10,872 nucleotides of DNA, taken from NCBI GenBank assembly GCA_028275295.1, contig JAPWUY010000020.1, positions 1-10,872 of the forward strand, given 5' to 3'. The DNA is from Thermodesulfobacteriota bacterium (GTDB taxonomy: Bacteria; Desulfobacterota; Desulfocorpusculales; Desulfocorpusculum). A program made the translations under genes and the position numbers. This document shows, in pieces, positions 4,521 to 10,872 of this stretch. The first letter of the stretch is position 1; every line of letters starts with the position of its first letter. The notes beneath the pieces are model-generated. The model did not search any database and was not told the DNA's origin. It saw only the letters and a program-made list of their open reading frames with translations.

Positions 4521-7124
4521 CTAGCTCCCCGCGGCCCTGTGGGTGGCCCGGCTCCTCTTGTAGAACCATCTCTTGGCCGCTTCCGCAGCCAGGATATAGC
4601 TGAGCACGATCCCTCCCATGAAGATGAGAAAGATGGACGGGAGAGGTTGGAATGAAAAGAGCTTGGCAAAGGGACTTTGGGGTAGCCACAGTGTTGCCAC
4701 GACCACCAGGAAAGTGGCGATCAAGAGGGGTTTGCCTGGTGCGCTTTTCATAAATGGTTTTCGCGTTCGGACCACCAGCACGATTATGCAGGCTGAGATC
4801 ACACTCTCCAGGAACCAGCCTGTTCTGAACTGCTCGGGGGTTGCCTTTAGCAGAAAGAGTAGCACCCCGAAGGTGAGATAGTCGAAAACTGAGCTCACAA
4901 GACCGAATGTGATCATGAACCTCTTGATGAAGCGGATATCCCAGCGCCTGGGCTTGTCCACCATCTCAGGGTCCACACGGTCCATGGCAATGGTCATCTC
5001 CGGAAAGTCCGTAAGGAGGTTAGTCAAGAGGATCTGCTTGGGCAAAAGGGGCAGGAAGGGAAGAAAAAGTGAAGCCCCTGCCATGCTGAACATGTTGCCG
5101 AAGTTGGCGCTCGTGGCCATGAACACGTATTTGAGGGTGTTGGCAAACGTTCTCCTGCCCTCCTCCACGCCCTGGGCCAGGACCTCGAGTCCTCGCTCCA
5201 TGAGCACCAGGTCAGCAGCGTCTTTGGCCACATCCACGGCCCCATCCACCGAGATGCCCACGTCCGCGGCGTGAAGGGCCGAGGCGTCGTTGATCCCATC
5301 GCCCATGTACCCGACCACATTTCCCGCCTTTTTCAAGGCCAGGATGATTCTTTCTTTCTGGTTGGGTTCTACCTCAGCGAAGATCGTCACCTGGTTAACC
5401 TTATGGCTTAAGGCCTCGTCGGACATGAGCCTGAGCTCCGCGCCAGTTATCACCTGAGGATCCCTCAGCCCTACCTGGAGAGCGAGGTTCCTGGCCACCC
5501 TCTGGTTGTCTCCGGTTATGATCTTGAGGGATACCCCAAGGGAACCCAATTTTCGGATGGTATCGGCCACATCCTCTCTGGGCGGATCAAAAAAGACTAG
5601 GAGGCCCATAAGCACCATGTCCTTCTCGTCATCTCTGGATATACTTTGGGCGGCGCCCATCTCCTTGCGGGCCACAGCCAGTACCCGGTAGCCCTGATCG
5701 CTCAGCTCCTCGTGATACTTCTGGATCCCCTCCTTGACTTTCCCTAGATCCACCACCTCTTCCCCCAGCTCCGCCCAGGGGCACACTGCCAGGACATTGG
5801 GCAGCGTTCCCTTGGTGATCATGACCGAAGAGCCCCCGGTCTCGACAAGCACACTGAGCCTCTTTCGCAGGAAATCGTACGGCACCTCGTCCAACTTCCT
5901 GTAATTCGCGACCTCCAGCGGATGGTGCTTCCGGATGGCCTCGTCTATGGGATTGGGGAAGCCCGTCTCGAAGTGAGCGTTCAGGTACGCGTGGAGCAGT
6001 ACCCTCTGGCTCTCCTTTCCCTCCAGGTCGAGGGCCTGTTGCAAGTGGACAAGCCCCTGTGTCAGGGTTCCGGTCTTGTCCGAGCAAAGAACGTTCATGC
6101 TCCCGAAGTTCTCGATGGAGTTCAGGCGCTTCACTATGACCTTCCGGACCGCCATGCGCCTTGCCCCATGGGCCAGGTTCACGCTTATGATGGCAGGGAG
6201 CAGCTGGGGGGTGAGCCCTACGGCCAGAGCCAGGGAGAAAAGGAAGGCTTCCAGGACGGGCCTGGCGAAGAATACGTTGATCATGAAGATGCCCATGATC
6301 AGGGTGAGTGTGATCTCCATGAGCATGTAACCGAATCGCCTGACTCCCCTCTGGAATTCAGTCTCTGGAGGCCTCAACCTCAATCTCTGGGAGATCTTGC
6401 CGAACTCGGTGTCTCTTCCAGTTTTCACTACCAGGGCCTTGGCCGTTCCGCTTACCACATGGGACCCCATGAAGAGGCTGTTGGCCGCTTTTGCCATGGG
6501 AATATCCGGGGGCTCAAGTCCAGGGGCCTTCTCGACCGGGTAGCTCTCCCCTGTGAGAGCCGCCTCGTCAACAAAAAGGTCCTTGGCCTCCAGGATACGG
6601 CAGTCACCCGGCACAGCTGCACCGGCAGCAAGCAGGATCACGTCTCCAGGCACGATCTGTTCTGCAGGGAGTTCTTTCTCAACTCCGTCTCGCAATACTA
6701 CGGCTTTGGTCTGAACCAGAGCCAAAAGGCGGGACAATGCGTTAGCGGCTCCCCTTTCCTGCCAGAAGCCCAAAAGCCCGCTTACGAGCACTATGGCCGT
6801 TATGATGAGAGCGTCTACTGGGTCGTGGAGGAAAAAGGAAAGTACTGAGGCGAAGATCAAGATCAACACGATGGGGCTCTTGAACTGACTTAGAAGAAGA
6901 TTGATGGCGCCTGCCGATCTTTGTCGGCTCAAGAGATTGGGGCCGTGGGAAACCAGGCGTTCCATGGCTAGGCTTTGGGTGAGCCCCCCGGAAGACGAAC
7001 CTAGCTCCTCCATGAGCCTCTCTACGGGTACACTCCAAAACGGTTGAAGAGGCTGCTGGCCTTTGAATTTCGGGCCCTCGCTCTCGGACATCATGTGGCC
7101 TGCCTGTGGGCCTTCGATGATCAT
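4521..7124 (-). CDS. mgtA: Magnesium-translocating P-type ATPase (MgtA type, P3B)
   Basis: The 867-aa inner-membrane protein has every P-type ATPase landmark: actuator TGES (191-194), GLTPQLLP in the ion-binding membrane helix (303-310), phosphorylation motif DKTGT (D349), nucleotide-domain KGT (438-440), ITGDN (536-540) and hinge GDGINDA (608-614). The stretch around VIVKRLNSIENFGSMNVLCSDKTGT and the C-terminal DFPEMTIAMDRVD are MgtA-like, and there is no heavy-metal CPx motif. Length is close to the usual 850-900 aa. Members of this family import Mg2+ at the expense of ATP, usually under Mg2+ limitation. The start is ambiguous. ATG 7124 is the most upstream possible (an in-frame TAA is 24 bases ahead), but its GGGAGG abuts the codon. 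ATG 7094 or 7091 would shorten the protein by 10 or 11 residues. The gene stands alone, convergent to the signalling locus. No Mg2+-responsive leader was identified. Confidence 0.93.
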   Translation of the reverse strand: MIIEGPQAGHMMSESEGPKFKGQQPLQPFWSVPVERLMEELGSSSGGLTQSLAMERLVSHGPNLLSRQRSAGAINLLLSQFKSPIVLILIFASVLSFFLHDPVDALIITAIVLVSGLLGFWQERGAANALSRLLALVQTKAVVLRDGVEKELPAEQIVPGDVILLAAGAAVPGDCRILEAKDLFVDEAALTGESYPVEKAPGLEPPDIPMAKAANSLFMGSHVVSGTAKALVVKTGRDTEFGKISQRLRLRPPETEFQRGVRRFGYMLMEITLTLIMGIFMINVFFARPVLEAFLFSLALAVGLTPQLLPAIISVNLAHGARRMAVRKVIVKRLNSIENFGSMNVLCSDKTGTLTQGLVHLQQALDLEGKESQRVLLHAYLNAHFETGFPNPIDEAIRKHHPLEVANYRKLDEVPYDFLRKRLSVLVETGGSSVMITKGTLPNVLAVCPWAELGEEVVDLGKVKEGIQKYHEELSDQGYRVLAVARKEMGAAQSISRDDEKDMVLMGLLVFFDPPREDVADTIRKLGSLGVSLKIITGDNQRVARNLALQVGLRDPQVITGAELRLMSDEALSHKVNQVTIFAEVEPNQKERIILALKKAGNVVGYMGDGINDASALHAADVGISVDGAVDVAKDAADLVLMERGLEVLAQGVEEGRRTFANTLKYVFMATSANFGNMFSMAGASLFLPFLPLLPKQILLTNLLTDFPEMTIAMDRVDPEMVDKPRRWDIRFIKRFMITFGLVSSVFDYLTFGVLLFLLKATPEQFRTGWFLESVISACIIVLVVRTRKPFMKSAPGKPLLIATFLVVVATLWLPQSPFAKLFSFQPLPSIFLIFMGGIVLSYILAAEAAKRWFYKRSRATHRAAGS

Positions 7125-7290
7125 CCTCCCTGTTTCCGGGAGGCCACCTTATCCCGGGTGGGCTTCTTTTGAAATGGTAACCCATCCAGCAGGATTAGAC
7201 GAGACAGTACGACTTTCTCCTGAAATTCGGTTCTAGGTAAGAGTGGAGGCATCTCCCGGTGGGAAGTCGTTGGAAAGGAGGAGATACCCC
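7125..7290. other. Upstream region of mgtA, abutting a transposase relic
   Basis: This stretch holds the mgtA 5' region on the minus strand and the pre-gene region of the relic on the plus strand. A weak stem (CCACC 7144-7148 with GGTGG 7157-7161) lies just upstream of mgtA. I see no consensus promoter, riboswitch fold or leader peptide that can be defended by eye. Confidence 0.4.
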
Positions 7291-7779
7291 ATGGCTGGAA
7301 TTGGTGATGGGAAGGCTAGCATAGGTCGGCTTATAAAGAAGGCGCAGGAGATGACGGGGGCTGAGGTTTTGATGTTAGTGGAGGACACGTTTGACGGGCT
7401 TGCTTTAGGGTATTAGGGATGAGGTAGTTGGCAGGGGTAGGTATGAGCGCGGGGGCTTCAGGGGGCATTATCGTCATGGCTACAGGGTGAGGAAGTCTCT
7501 TAAGACTTCCTGGGGGACGATTTATGGGGGTTCGGATTCCGAGGGTTGGGGGGTCCTGAGGGCTTTTTGGGAGGTACGAGGGGAGGTTATGGGAGCTTTA
7601 GGAGGGACTTGCTTTTGGTCAGGGGGGTTTTGGCCCGCAATATTCACGATCAGTGGATAATGCGGGCTAGTTTGATCAGATCCTCGGACAAAGGGGCCCG
7701 TGATCAGGACCACCTGCCTTTTGGGTTTCGGATTTGGGATCGGAATTTACCGAAGTGTCCCCAGGGCTTGGTGGCTTGA
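7291..7779 (+). pseudogene. Decayed transposase, IS256/Mutator-like, broken by frameshifts and stops
   Basis: A well-formed ribosome site (GGAGG 7277-7281, 9-base spacing) precedes ATG 7291. Translation runs 40 residues and then hits a stop at 7414. The sense continues in the next frame from about 7409 as GIRDEVVGRGRYERGGFRGHY followed by RHGYRVRKSLKTSWGTIYG. It then shifts again near 7528 to VRIPRVGGS, a stop, and GLFGRYEGR. The pattern YER, RxGYRxR, LKTSWG, RIPR, LFxRY in that order is typical of the N-terminal half of IS256-group (Mutator-type) transposases. The protein is therefore split over three frames with internal stops and cannot be functional. Homology fades after about 7600. The catalytic DDE region could not be recognised and no convincing terminal repeats were found, so element type and boundaries are tentative. 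Confidence 0.6.
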
Positions 7780-8217
7780 GCCCCCAAAGCCGGAGGCTTA
7801 AGAGAATGGTCCTGGTCAGGCGCTGGAAGTGTATGGCTTAGGGGTTTAGGATCTGCTGGTGGTTGTCCATGGACCCTCGGATGGGTGATATGTGGGAGGG
7901 TGACGGAGTTGAGGGAGAGGTGCAGGCCTTTGGGGAGGAGGGAGTATGGTGCCTTTGGGATATGGGAGGCGGTTGATGAAGTTTGTCCCTACTGGGGAGG
8001 TAGGTATGTCTTTGGCATCCAGGGAGGACTCTTGAGGCGATGTTATTGAGGAGGGACTTGAGGAGGCCAGAGGTAAATTCTATAGGTTCTCGTCCCCTGG
8101 GTTTGAAGGAGAAGACCAAAACGGAGGCATGCGTCCCTTGTCAACTCGTGGCGAGCCCCCATACTGGAAGTTCGCGGTGCCTCTTTCCCGAGGGCTTCTT
8201 TGGGGGCGGCGGAGACG
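7780..8217 (+). other. Non-coding, G/T-rich stretch, probable remainder of the decayed element
   Basis: About 440 bases with no ORF that has both a ribosome site and recognisable sequence. Up to about 8030 the plus strand is strikingly G-rich and C-poor with scattered stops in all frames, like the adjacent transposase relic and unlike the intact genes nearby. This fits decayed coding DNA oriented plus. The last 100 bases are of ordinary composition and form the 3' flank of rdgB. No clear intrinsic terminator for the rdgB operon was found. Confidence 0.45.
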
Positions 8218-8835
8218 TCAAGCTTCTCGTTTTTCTTCCGAAAGAAGGGCCCTCAGGAGTTTCTTCATGGACTCCAGGGCCTTTGCCCTGTGGCTCATGG
8301 AGTTCTTCTCCTCGGAGGTGAGCTCCGCCACAGTTTTCCCCAACTCCGGCAGGAAGAAGACAGGATCGTAGCCGAATCCACCCGATCCCCTGGGCTCTTC
8401 GGCTATGGTTCCTTCCCAGATCCCCTCAGTTGCCCACCATCTGCCATCAGGAGACGAGAGAACCATCACGCACCTGAATCTCGCCTTTCGATCCGCAAGG
8501 GGAATCCCCCTCATCTCTTGGAGCAATTTGAGGTTGTTCTCCTCGTCGCTAGCCCCGTCTCTCGCATACCTGGCGGAGCGAACCCCTGGCCTTCCCCCCA
8601 GAGCATCCACCTCCAGACCCGAGTCGTCCGCAATGACCAGTTCCCCTGTCAACTTGGAGATGACCTCTGACTTTTTTCTGGCATTTTCCAGGAAACTCTC
8701 CCCATCCTCCACCACTTCTGGAATTTCCGGAAACTCCTCCAACCCCACTACCTCGACCTCAAGGTCGGAGAGTATGGACCTCACCTCCAGGAGCTTGCCC
8801 CTGTTTTTCGAGGCCAGAATAACCCTTCTTCTCAT
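8218..8835 (-). CDS. rdgB: XTP/dITP pyrophosphatase (RdgB/HAM1 family)
   Basis: The 205-aa cytoplasmic enzyme hydrolyses non-canonical purine triphosphates (dITP, ITP, XTP) to monophosphate and pyrophosphate, keeping deaminated purines out of DNA and RNA. Family signatures are clear: [10 protein letters not shown] substrate loop (8-17), [11 protein letters not shown] with the metal and catalytic Asp residues (D70, D71), GVRSARYA (84-91), [10 protein letters not shown] (151-160) and SHRAKAL (181-187). Length matches the usual 195-205 aa. The start at ATG 8835 places the substrate loop at the N-terminus. The frame is open to 8898, but those extra 21 residues would lie inside rph. ATG 8833-8835 and the rph stop TGA 8832-8834 form an ATGA overlap, so the gene is almost certainly translationally coupled to rph and last in the operon. 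Confidence 0.95.
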   Translation of the reverse strand: MRRRVILASKNRGKLLEVRSILSDLEVEVVGLEEFPEIPEVVEDGESFLENARKKSEVISKLTGELVIADDSGLEVDALGGRPGVRSARYARDGASDEENNLKLLQEMRGIPLADRKARFRCVMVLSSPDGRWWATEGIWEGTIAEEPRGSGGFGYDPVFFLPELGKTVAELTSEEKNSMSHRAKALESMKKLLRALLSEEKREA

Positions 8836-9551
8836 CTCCCTCTGTCTTCCACGAGATGGAGCCTTTGGAAGCTGTGTATCTCCTGAATCCCTTTCCAAGC
8901 AAGATCGAGCATCTCCGACAATTGCTCCCTCGAGAAGGCTCCCTCTTCCGCCGTTCCCTGGATCTCCACCAGATCCCCAGAACCCGTCATCACCACGTTC
9001 ATGTCCACCTGGGCCACAAAATCCTCCGCGTAGTCCAGATCCAACATTATTCGGCCCTCGACTATCCCCACGCTCACAGCCCCCACTTGATCCTTTATGG
9101 GAATCCTCGAGAGAACCCCTGAATCCCTCAATCCTTTCAAGGCCAGAAAGAGCGCCAGGAAGCCCCCGTTTATGGCCGCTGTCCTCGTGGAGCCATCTGC
9201 CTGGATAACATCGCAGTCCACCCTAACGGTTCTCTCTCCCAGAGCGTTCAAATCCGTCACCGCTCTCAAGCATCTCCCTATGAGCCGCTGGATCTCCATG
9301 GTTCGGCCGCGGTTGGTCTCCCTGGGCGTCCGAGTCTGGGTGGAGGCTGGAAGCATCCCGTACTCGGCTGTGACCCACCCCTGACCCTTCCCCTTGAGGA
9401 AGGGAGGAACGCTCTCCTCAACTGTGGCTGCACAGAGGACTCTGGTATCGCCCATGGCGAACAGGACCGAGCCGAGGGCATATTTCTGAACCCCCATCTC
9501 CACTACAATTGGCCTGAGATCCCTCTCTCCCCTTCCAACTCTCACTCCCAT
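8832..9551 (-). CDS. rph: Ribonuclease PH
   Basis: This 239-aa phosphorolytic 3'-5' exoribonuclease trims tRNA 3' ends, using phosphate and releasing nucleoside diphosphates; the family forms hexameric rings. Visible signatures are [20 protein letters not shown] (49-67 region), the phosphate-binding loop [13 protein letters not shown] (81-93), [13 protein letters not shown] (113-125, R123), and [17 protein letters not shown] with the catalytic acidic pair D177/D183. Length equals the family norm. The loop before TMEIQRL is a few residues shorter than in many homologues (ETNRGRT), which should be tolerated. The ATG at 9551 has GAGAGGA directly upstream. The gene lies 22 bases after the amidase stop and overlaps rdgB by four bases. 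The tRNA-maturation and nucleotide-sanitation neighbour pairing is common in bacteria. Confidence 0.96.
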   Translation of the reverse strand: MGVRVGRGERDLRPIVVEMGVQKYALGSVLFAMGDTRVLCAATVEESVPPFLKGKGQGWVTAEYGMLPASTQTRTPRETNRGRTMEIQRLIGRCLRAVTDLNALGERTVRVDCDVIQADGSTRTAAINGGFLALFLALKGLRDSGVLSRIPIKDQVGAVSVGIVEGRIMLDLDYAEDFVAQVDMNVVMTGSGDLVEIQGTAEEGAFSREQLSEMLDLAWKGIQEIHSFQRLHLVEDRGR

Positions 9552-9573
9552 TCCTCTCTCCCCATACGAGGCC

Positions 9574-10299
9574 TCATTGCTGTCTTCTGGGATCCAAGGA
9601 AAACGCCCTGAGGCCCCTCAATATGGCCTTCACAATGGCCTTCCTCTTCGCTGAATCTTGAACCAGTTTGAGATCCGAGGGATTGCTCAAGAATCCCACC
9701 TCTACCAAAACCGAAGGAATTTCCAGATCCATGAGGCCCATCAACTGGGCCTCGGTGGAGGGTCTCGACCCCATGGACCATACTGACTCGAGAACCCTCT
9801 GGAGGTGTTCTGCCAGAAGCAGGCTTTCATTGGCCTTCTTTGTAGCAACCATGTCCTCGAGGATCGCGCGCACGTCACTGGCATTGGACCGAGAGGACTT
9901 GGCCCCTTTGACCCCTTCGAGTGTCCAGCCACTCGGGAAGAACACCCTCGGTCCCCTGGCCTTGCCCACGAAATCCGAATTGAAATGGATGCTCACCCAT
10001 ATATCCGCCCCATGGGAGGCATCCTTCCTTCTGATCCAAGGGAATGTCTCATCCTCTTCCCTCGTCAGTCTCACCTGGAATCCACCCATCGCCCTCGCCT
10101 CTTCCCTGAGTTCCCTGGCCAGAGCGAGGGCCAAGTCCTTTTCCATTGTGCCCTGTGCCGAGCTCACCCCTTTATCCTTTCCACCATGACCCGGGTCGAT
10201 GACCACCTTCAACAAGGGAGGGGATAAGGGCGGTGCTTGCGCCCACGCACAGCTCAAGGAGAGGAGGACCAGAAACAAGCTCCCCATTATCGATCTCAT
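9574..10299 (-). CDS. N-acetylmuramoyl-L-alanine amidase (Amidase_3, AmiC-like), exported
   Basis: The 241-aa zinc hydrolase cleaves the amide bond between MurNAc and L-alanine of the peptide stem, acting in the periplasm in cell separation or wall remodelling. A signal peptide covers residues 1-20 (hydrophobic core [12 protein letters not shown], likely cleavage after AWA). The catalytic domain starts at once: DPGHGG (zinc ligand H38), MEKDLAL (E53), VSIHFNSD (H105) and [11 protein letters not shown] (E200). There is no N-terminal AMIN domain or C-terminal peptidoglycan-binding repeat, so it is the minimal form. The frame is open to 10464, but ATG 10299 is chosen. It gives a proper signal peptide, has GGGGAAGG close upstream, and lies about 95 bases downstream of a strong promoter, whereas the longer starts would lie on or before that promoter. 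First gene of the amidase-rph-rdgB operon. Confidence 0.93.
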   Translation of the reverse strand: MRSIMGSLFLVLLSLSCAWAQAPPLSPPLLKVVIDPGHGGKDKGVSSAQGTMEKDLALALARELREEARAMGGFQVRLTREEDETFPWIRRKDASHGADIWVSIHFNSDFVGKARGPRVFFPSGWTLEGVKGAKSSRSNASDVRAILEDMVATKKANESLLLAEHLQRVLESVWSMGSRPSTEAQLMGLMDLEIPSVLVEVGFLSNPSDLKLVQDSAKRKAIVKAILRGLRAFSLDPRRQQ

Positions 10300-10526
10300 G
10301 ACCTTCCCCGCCAATCTACCCAGAAGGGATCCATCCGGAGCCCCTCCTGGAGCGAAGAAACGCCCTTTTACGGAATGGGGCTTCCCAGGGCCTTCAAGGA
10401 TCATAGGAGGAGCCGGGCGCCCTGTCAATTGGCCCTTGGTCGGGGAAACGCCCCATGATACCATGGCTAGAGAAAGCTCGACCCTGGGGCACAGGGCCGG
10501 GCAAACTCGCGGAGAAAGAGGATCCC
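10300..10526. other. Divergent intergenic region between amidase and SEC-C protein genes
   Basis: These 227 bases hold the minus-strand promoter described at 10400-10428. For the plus-strand gene the best candidate is TTGGTC (10437-10442), 17 bases, then TACCAT (10460-10465), which is a poor match and unconvincing. GGGG/CCCC around 10442-10454 could form a 4-base stem. No other feature is seen. Confidence 0.5.
10400..10428 (-). promoter_or_regulatory. Consensus-quality sigma70 promoter for the amidase-rph-rdgB operon
   Basis: On the minus strand TTGACA (plus coordinates 10423-10428) is followed after exactly 17 bases by TATGAT (10400-10405). The -35 is perfect and the -10 matches five of six positions. 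A transcript should begin near 10393 and carry a leader of about 95 bases before the amidase ATG at 10299. This rules out the longer open frame beginning at 10464 as the start. Strength and sequence suggest constitutive housekeeping expression. Confidence 0.8.
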
Positions 10527-10872
10527 ATGTCCAAGAGGACTAGAACTTCCAGGGGACCGAGGGAACGGGAGGGTGATGGGACGGGGCAGATGCCAAAGTT
10601 ACCAGGGACTTTGGCGGATTTCCTAGAGCTCGAGGCTCGAGAGGCACGAAGGCTCAAGGTGAGCAGAAATGATCCTTGTCCATGTGGTTCTGGCAAGAAA
10701 TACAAGAGGTGTTGCATGGACAAGCACAGGGCTCTCACGGCGAGGGCTGGAGGGGAGGTCTCTTTTGAGGAGGATAGCTCCCTGAGGAGGCAGAGGGAGC
10801 TTTGCGAAGAGAAGGTGAGGGAAGCCTTCGACCTTTTGAGCCAGAGAAGGTTTCACCAGGCTGCTACCTTGG
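10527..10872 (+). CDS. SEC-C zinc-motif protein, 5' part (truncated by window end)
   Basis: An open frame starts at ATG 10527 (GAGG at 10518-10521, 5-base spacing) and is still open at the right edge after 115 codons. Residues 1-45 are basic and low-complexity, then a charged helix. Residues 47-63 read RNDPCPCGSGKKYKRCC, a complete SEC-C motif (C51, C53, C62, C63), the small zinc-binding module first known from the SecA tail and found in many other proteins. The following residues (about 88-114, VREAFDLLSQRRFHQAATL) look like the beginning of a helical or TPR-like region. SecA itself is excluded because the motif is N-terminal and SecA carries it at the very end. The gene is transcribed away from the amidase operon. 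Function is unknown beyond zinc binding. Confidence 0.75.
   Translation, partial: MSKRTRTSRGPREREGDGTGQMPKLPGTLADFLELEAREARRLKVSRNDPCPCGSGKKYKRCCMDKHRALTARAGGEVSFEEDSSLRRQRELCEEKVREAFDLLSQRRFHQAATL

Noticed and set aside
5922..6848. 308-codon plus-strand open frame antisense to mgtA
   Set aside because: It is the mirror of a strongly conserved P-type ATPase frame. Its composition is an antisense artefact and it has no domain signature.
7143..7162. Stem upstream of mgtA as a Mg2+-sensing leader
   Set aside because: Only five base pairs, and no resemblance to known Mg2+ riboswitch cores or a leader peptide. A fold calculation on the minus-strand 7125-7290 would be needed to revive it.
7215..8113. 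TTCTCCT (7215-7221) and AGGAGAA (8107-8113) as terminal inverted repeats of the transposase relic
   Set aside because: Only seven exact bases match, with poor extension. Repeats this short arise by chance in purine-rich DNA, and the implied element length is too short for the family.
8405..9208. 267-codon plus-strand open frame across rdgB and rph
   Set aside because: Ser/Pro-rich antisense shadow of two conserved enzymes. No plausible independent gene.
10394..10738. Minus-strand open frame opposite the SEC-C gene
   Set aside because: The plus-strand frame contains a full SEC-C motif with a good ribosome site. The minus frame is its shadow.

Overview
The window looks like chromosomal DNA of a Gram-negative bacterium of moderately high GC content, most likely a Desulfobacterota (deltaproteobacterial) lineage. 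This is inferred from three things: an amidase-rph-rdgB operon, a cyclase-like domain whose motif wording I associate with that group, and a two-PDZ envelope protease. No rRNA, tRNA or CRISPR array was seen, so the taxonomic placement is soft.

Layout from left to right: (1) the 3' end of a Do/HtrA-type protease gene carrying its last PDZ domain (+). (2) A signalling locus on the + strand. It starts with an unusual gene that joins a class III nucleotide-cyclase-like domain to a complete OmpR/PhoB-type response regulator. A membrane histidine kinase overlaps it by 20 bases. Then come a small cysteine-rich protein of unknown function and an exported Met/Glu-rich helical repeat protein of unknown function. 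Direct repeats with an 11-base period lie upstream of the cysteine-rich gene and could be a binding site for the regulator. (3) A GC-rich hairpin between convergent genes. (4) A full-length MgtA-type P-type Mg2+ ATPase (-). (5) About 1.1 kb without an intact gene, holding the wreck of an IS256/Mutator-like transposase (+). (6) A minus-strand operon: N-acetylmuramoyl-L-alanine amidase, RNase PH (rph) and the XTP/dITP pyrophosphatase rdgB. The last two overlap by ATGA. A consensus-quality sigma70 promoter precedes the amidase and fixes its start. (7) The 5' end of a divergent SEC-C zinc-motif protein (+), cut by the window end.

The housekeeping parts (mgtA, amidase, rph, rdgB) are ordinary. The accessory-looking part is positions 569-4409. 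There, a kinase/regulator pair is physically joined to a cyclase-like domain and followed by two small proteins I do not recognise. The sequence suggests, but does not prove, that these form one envelope-sensing unit.
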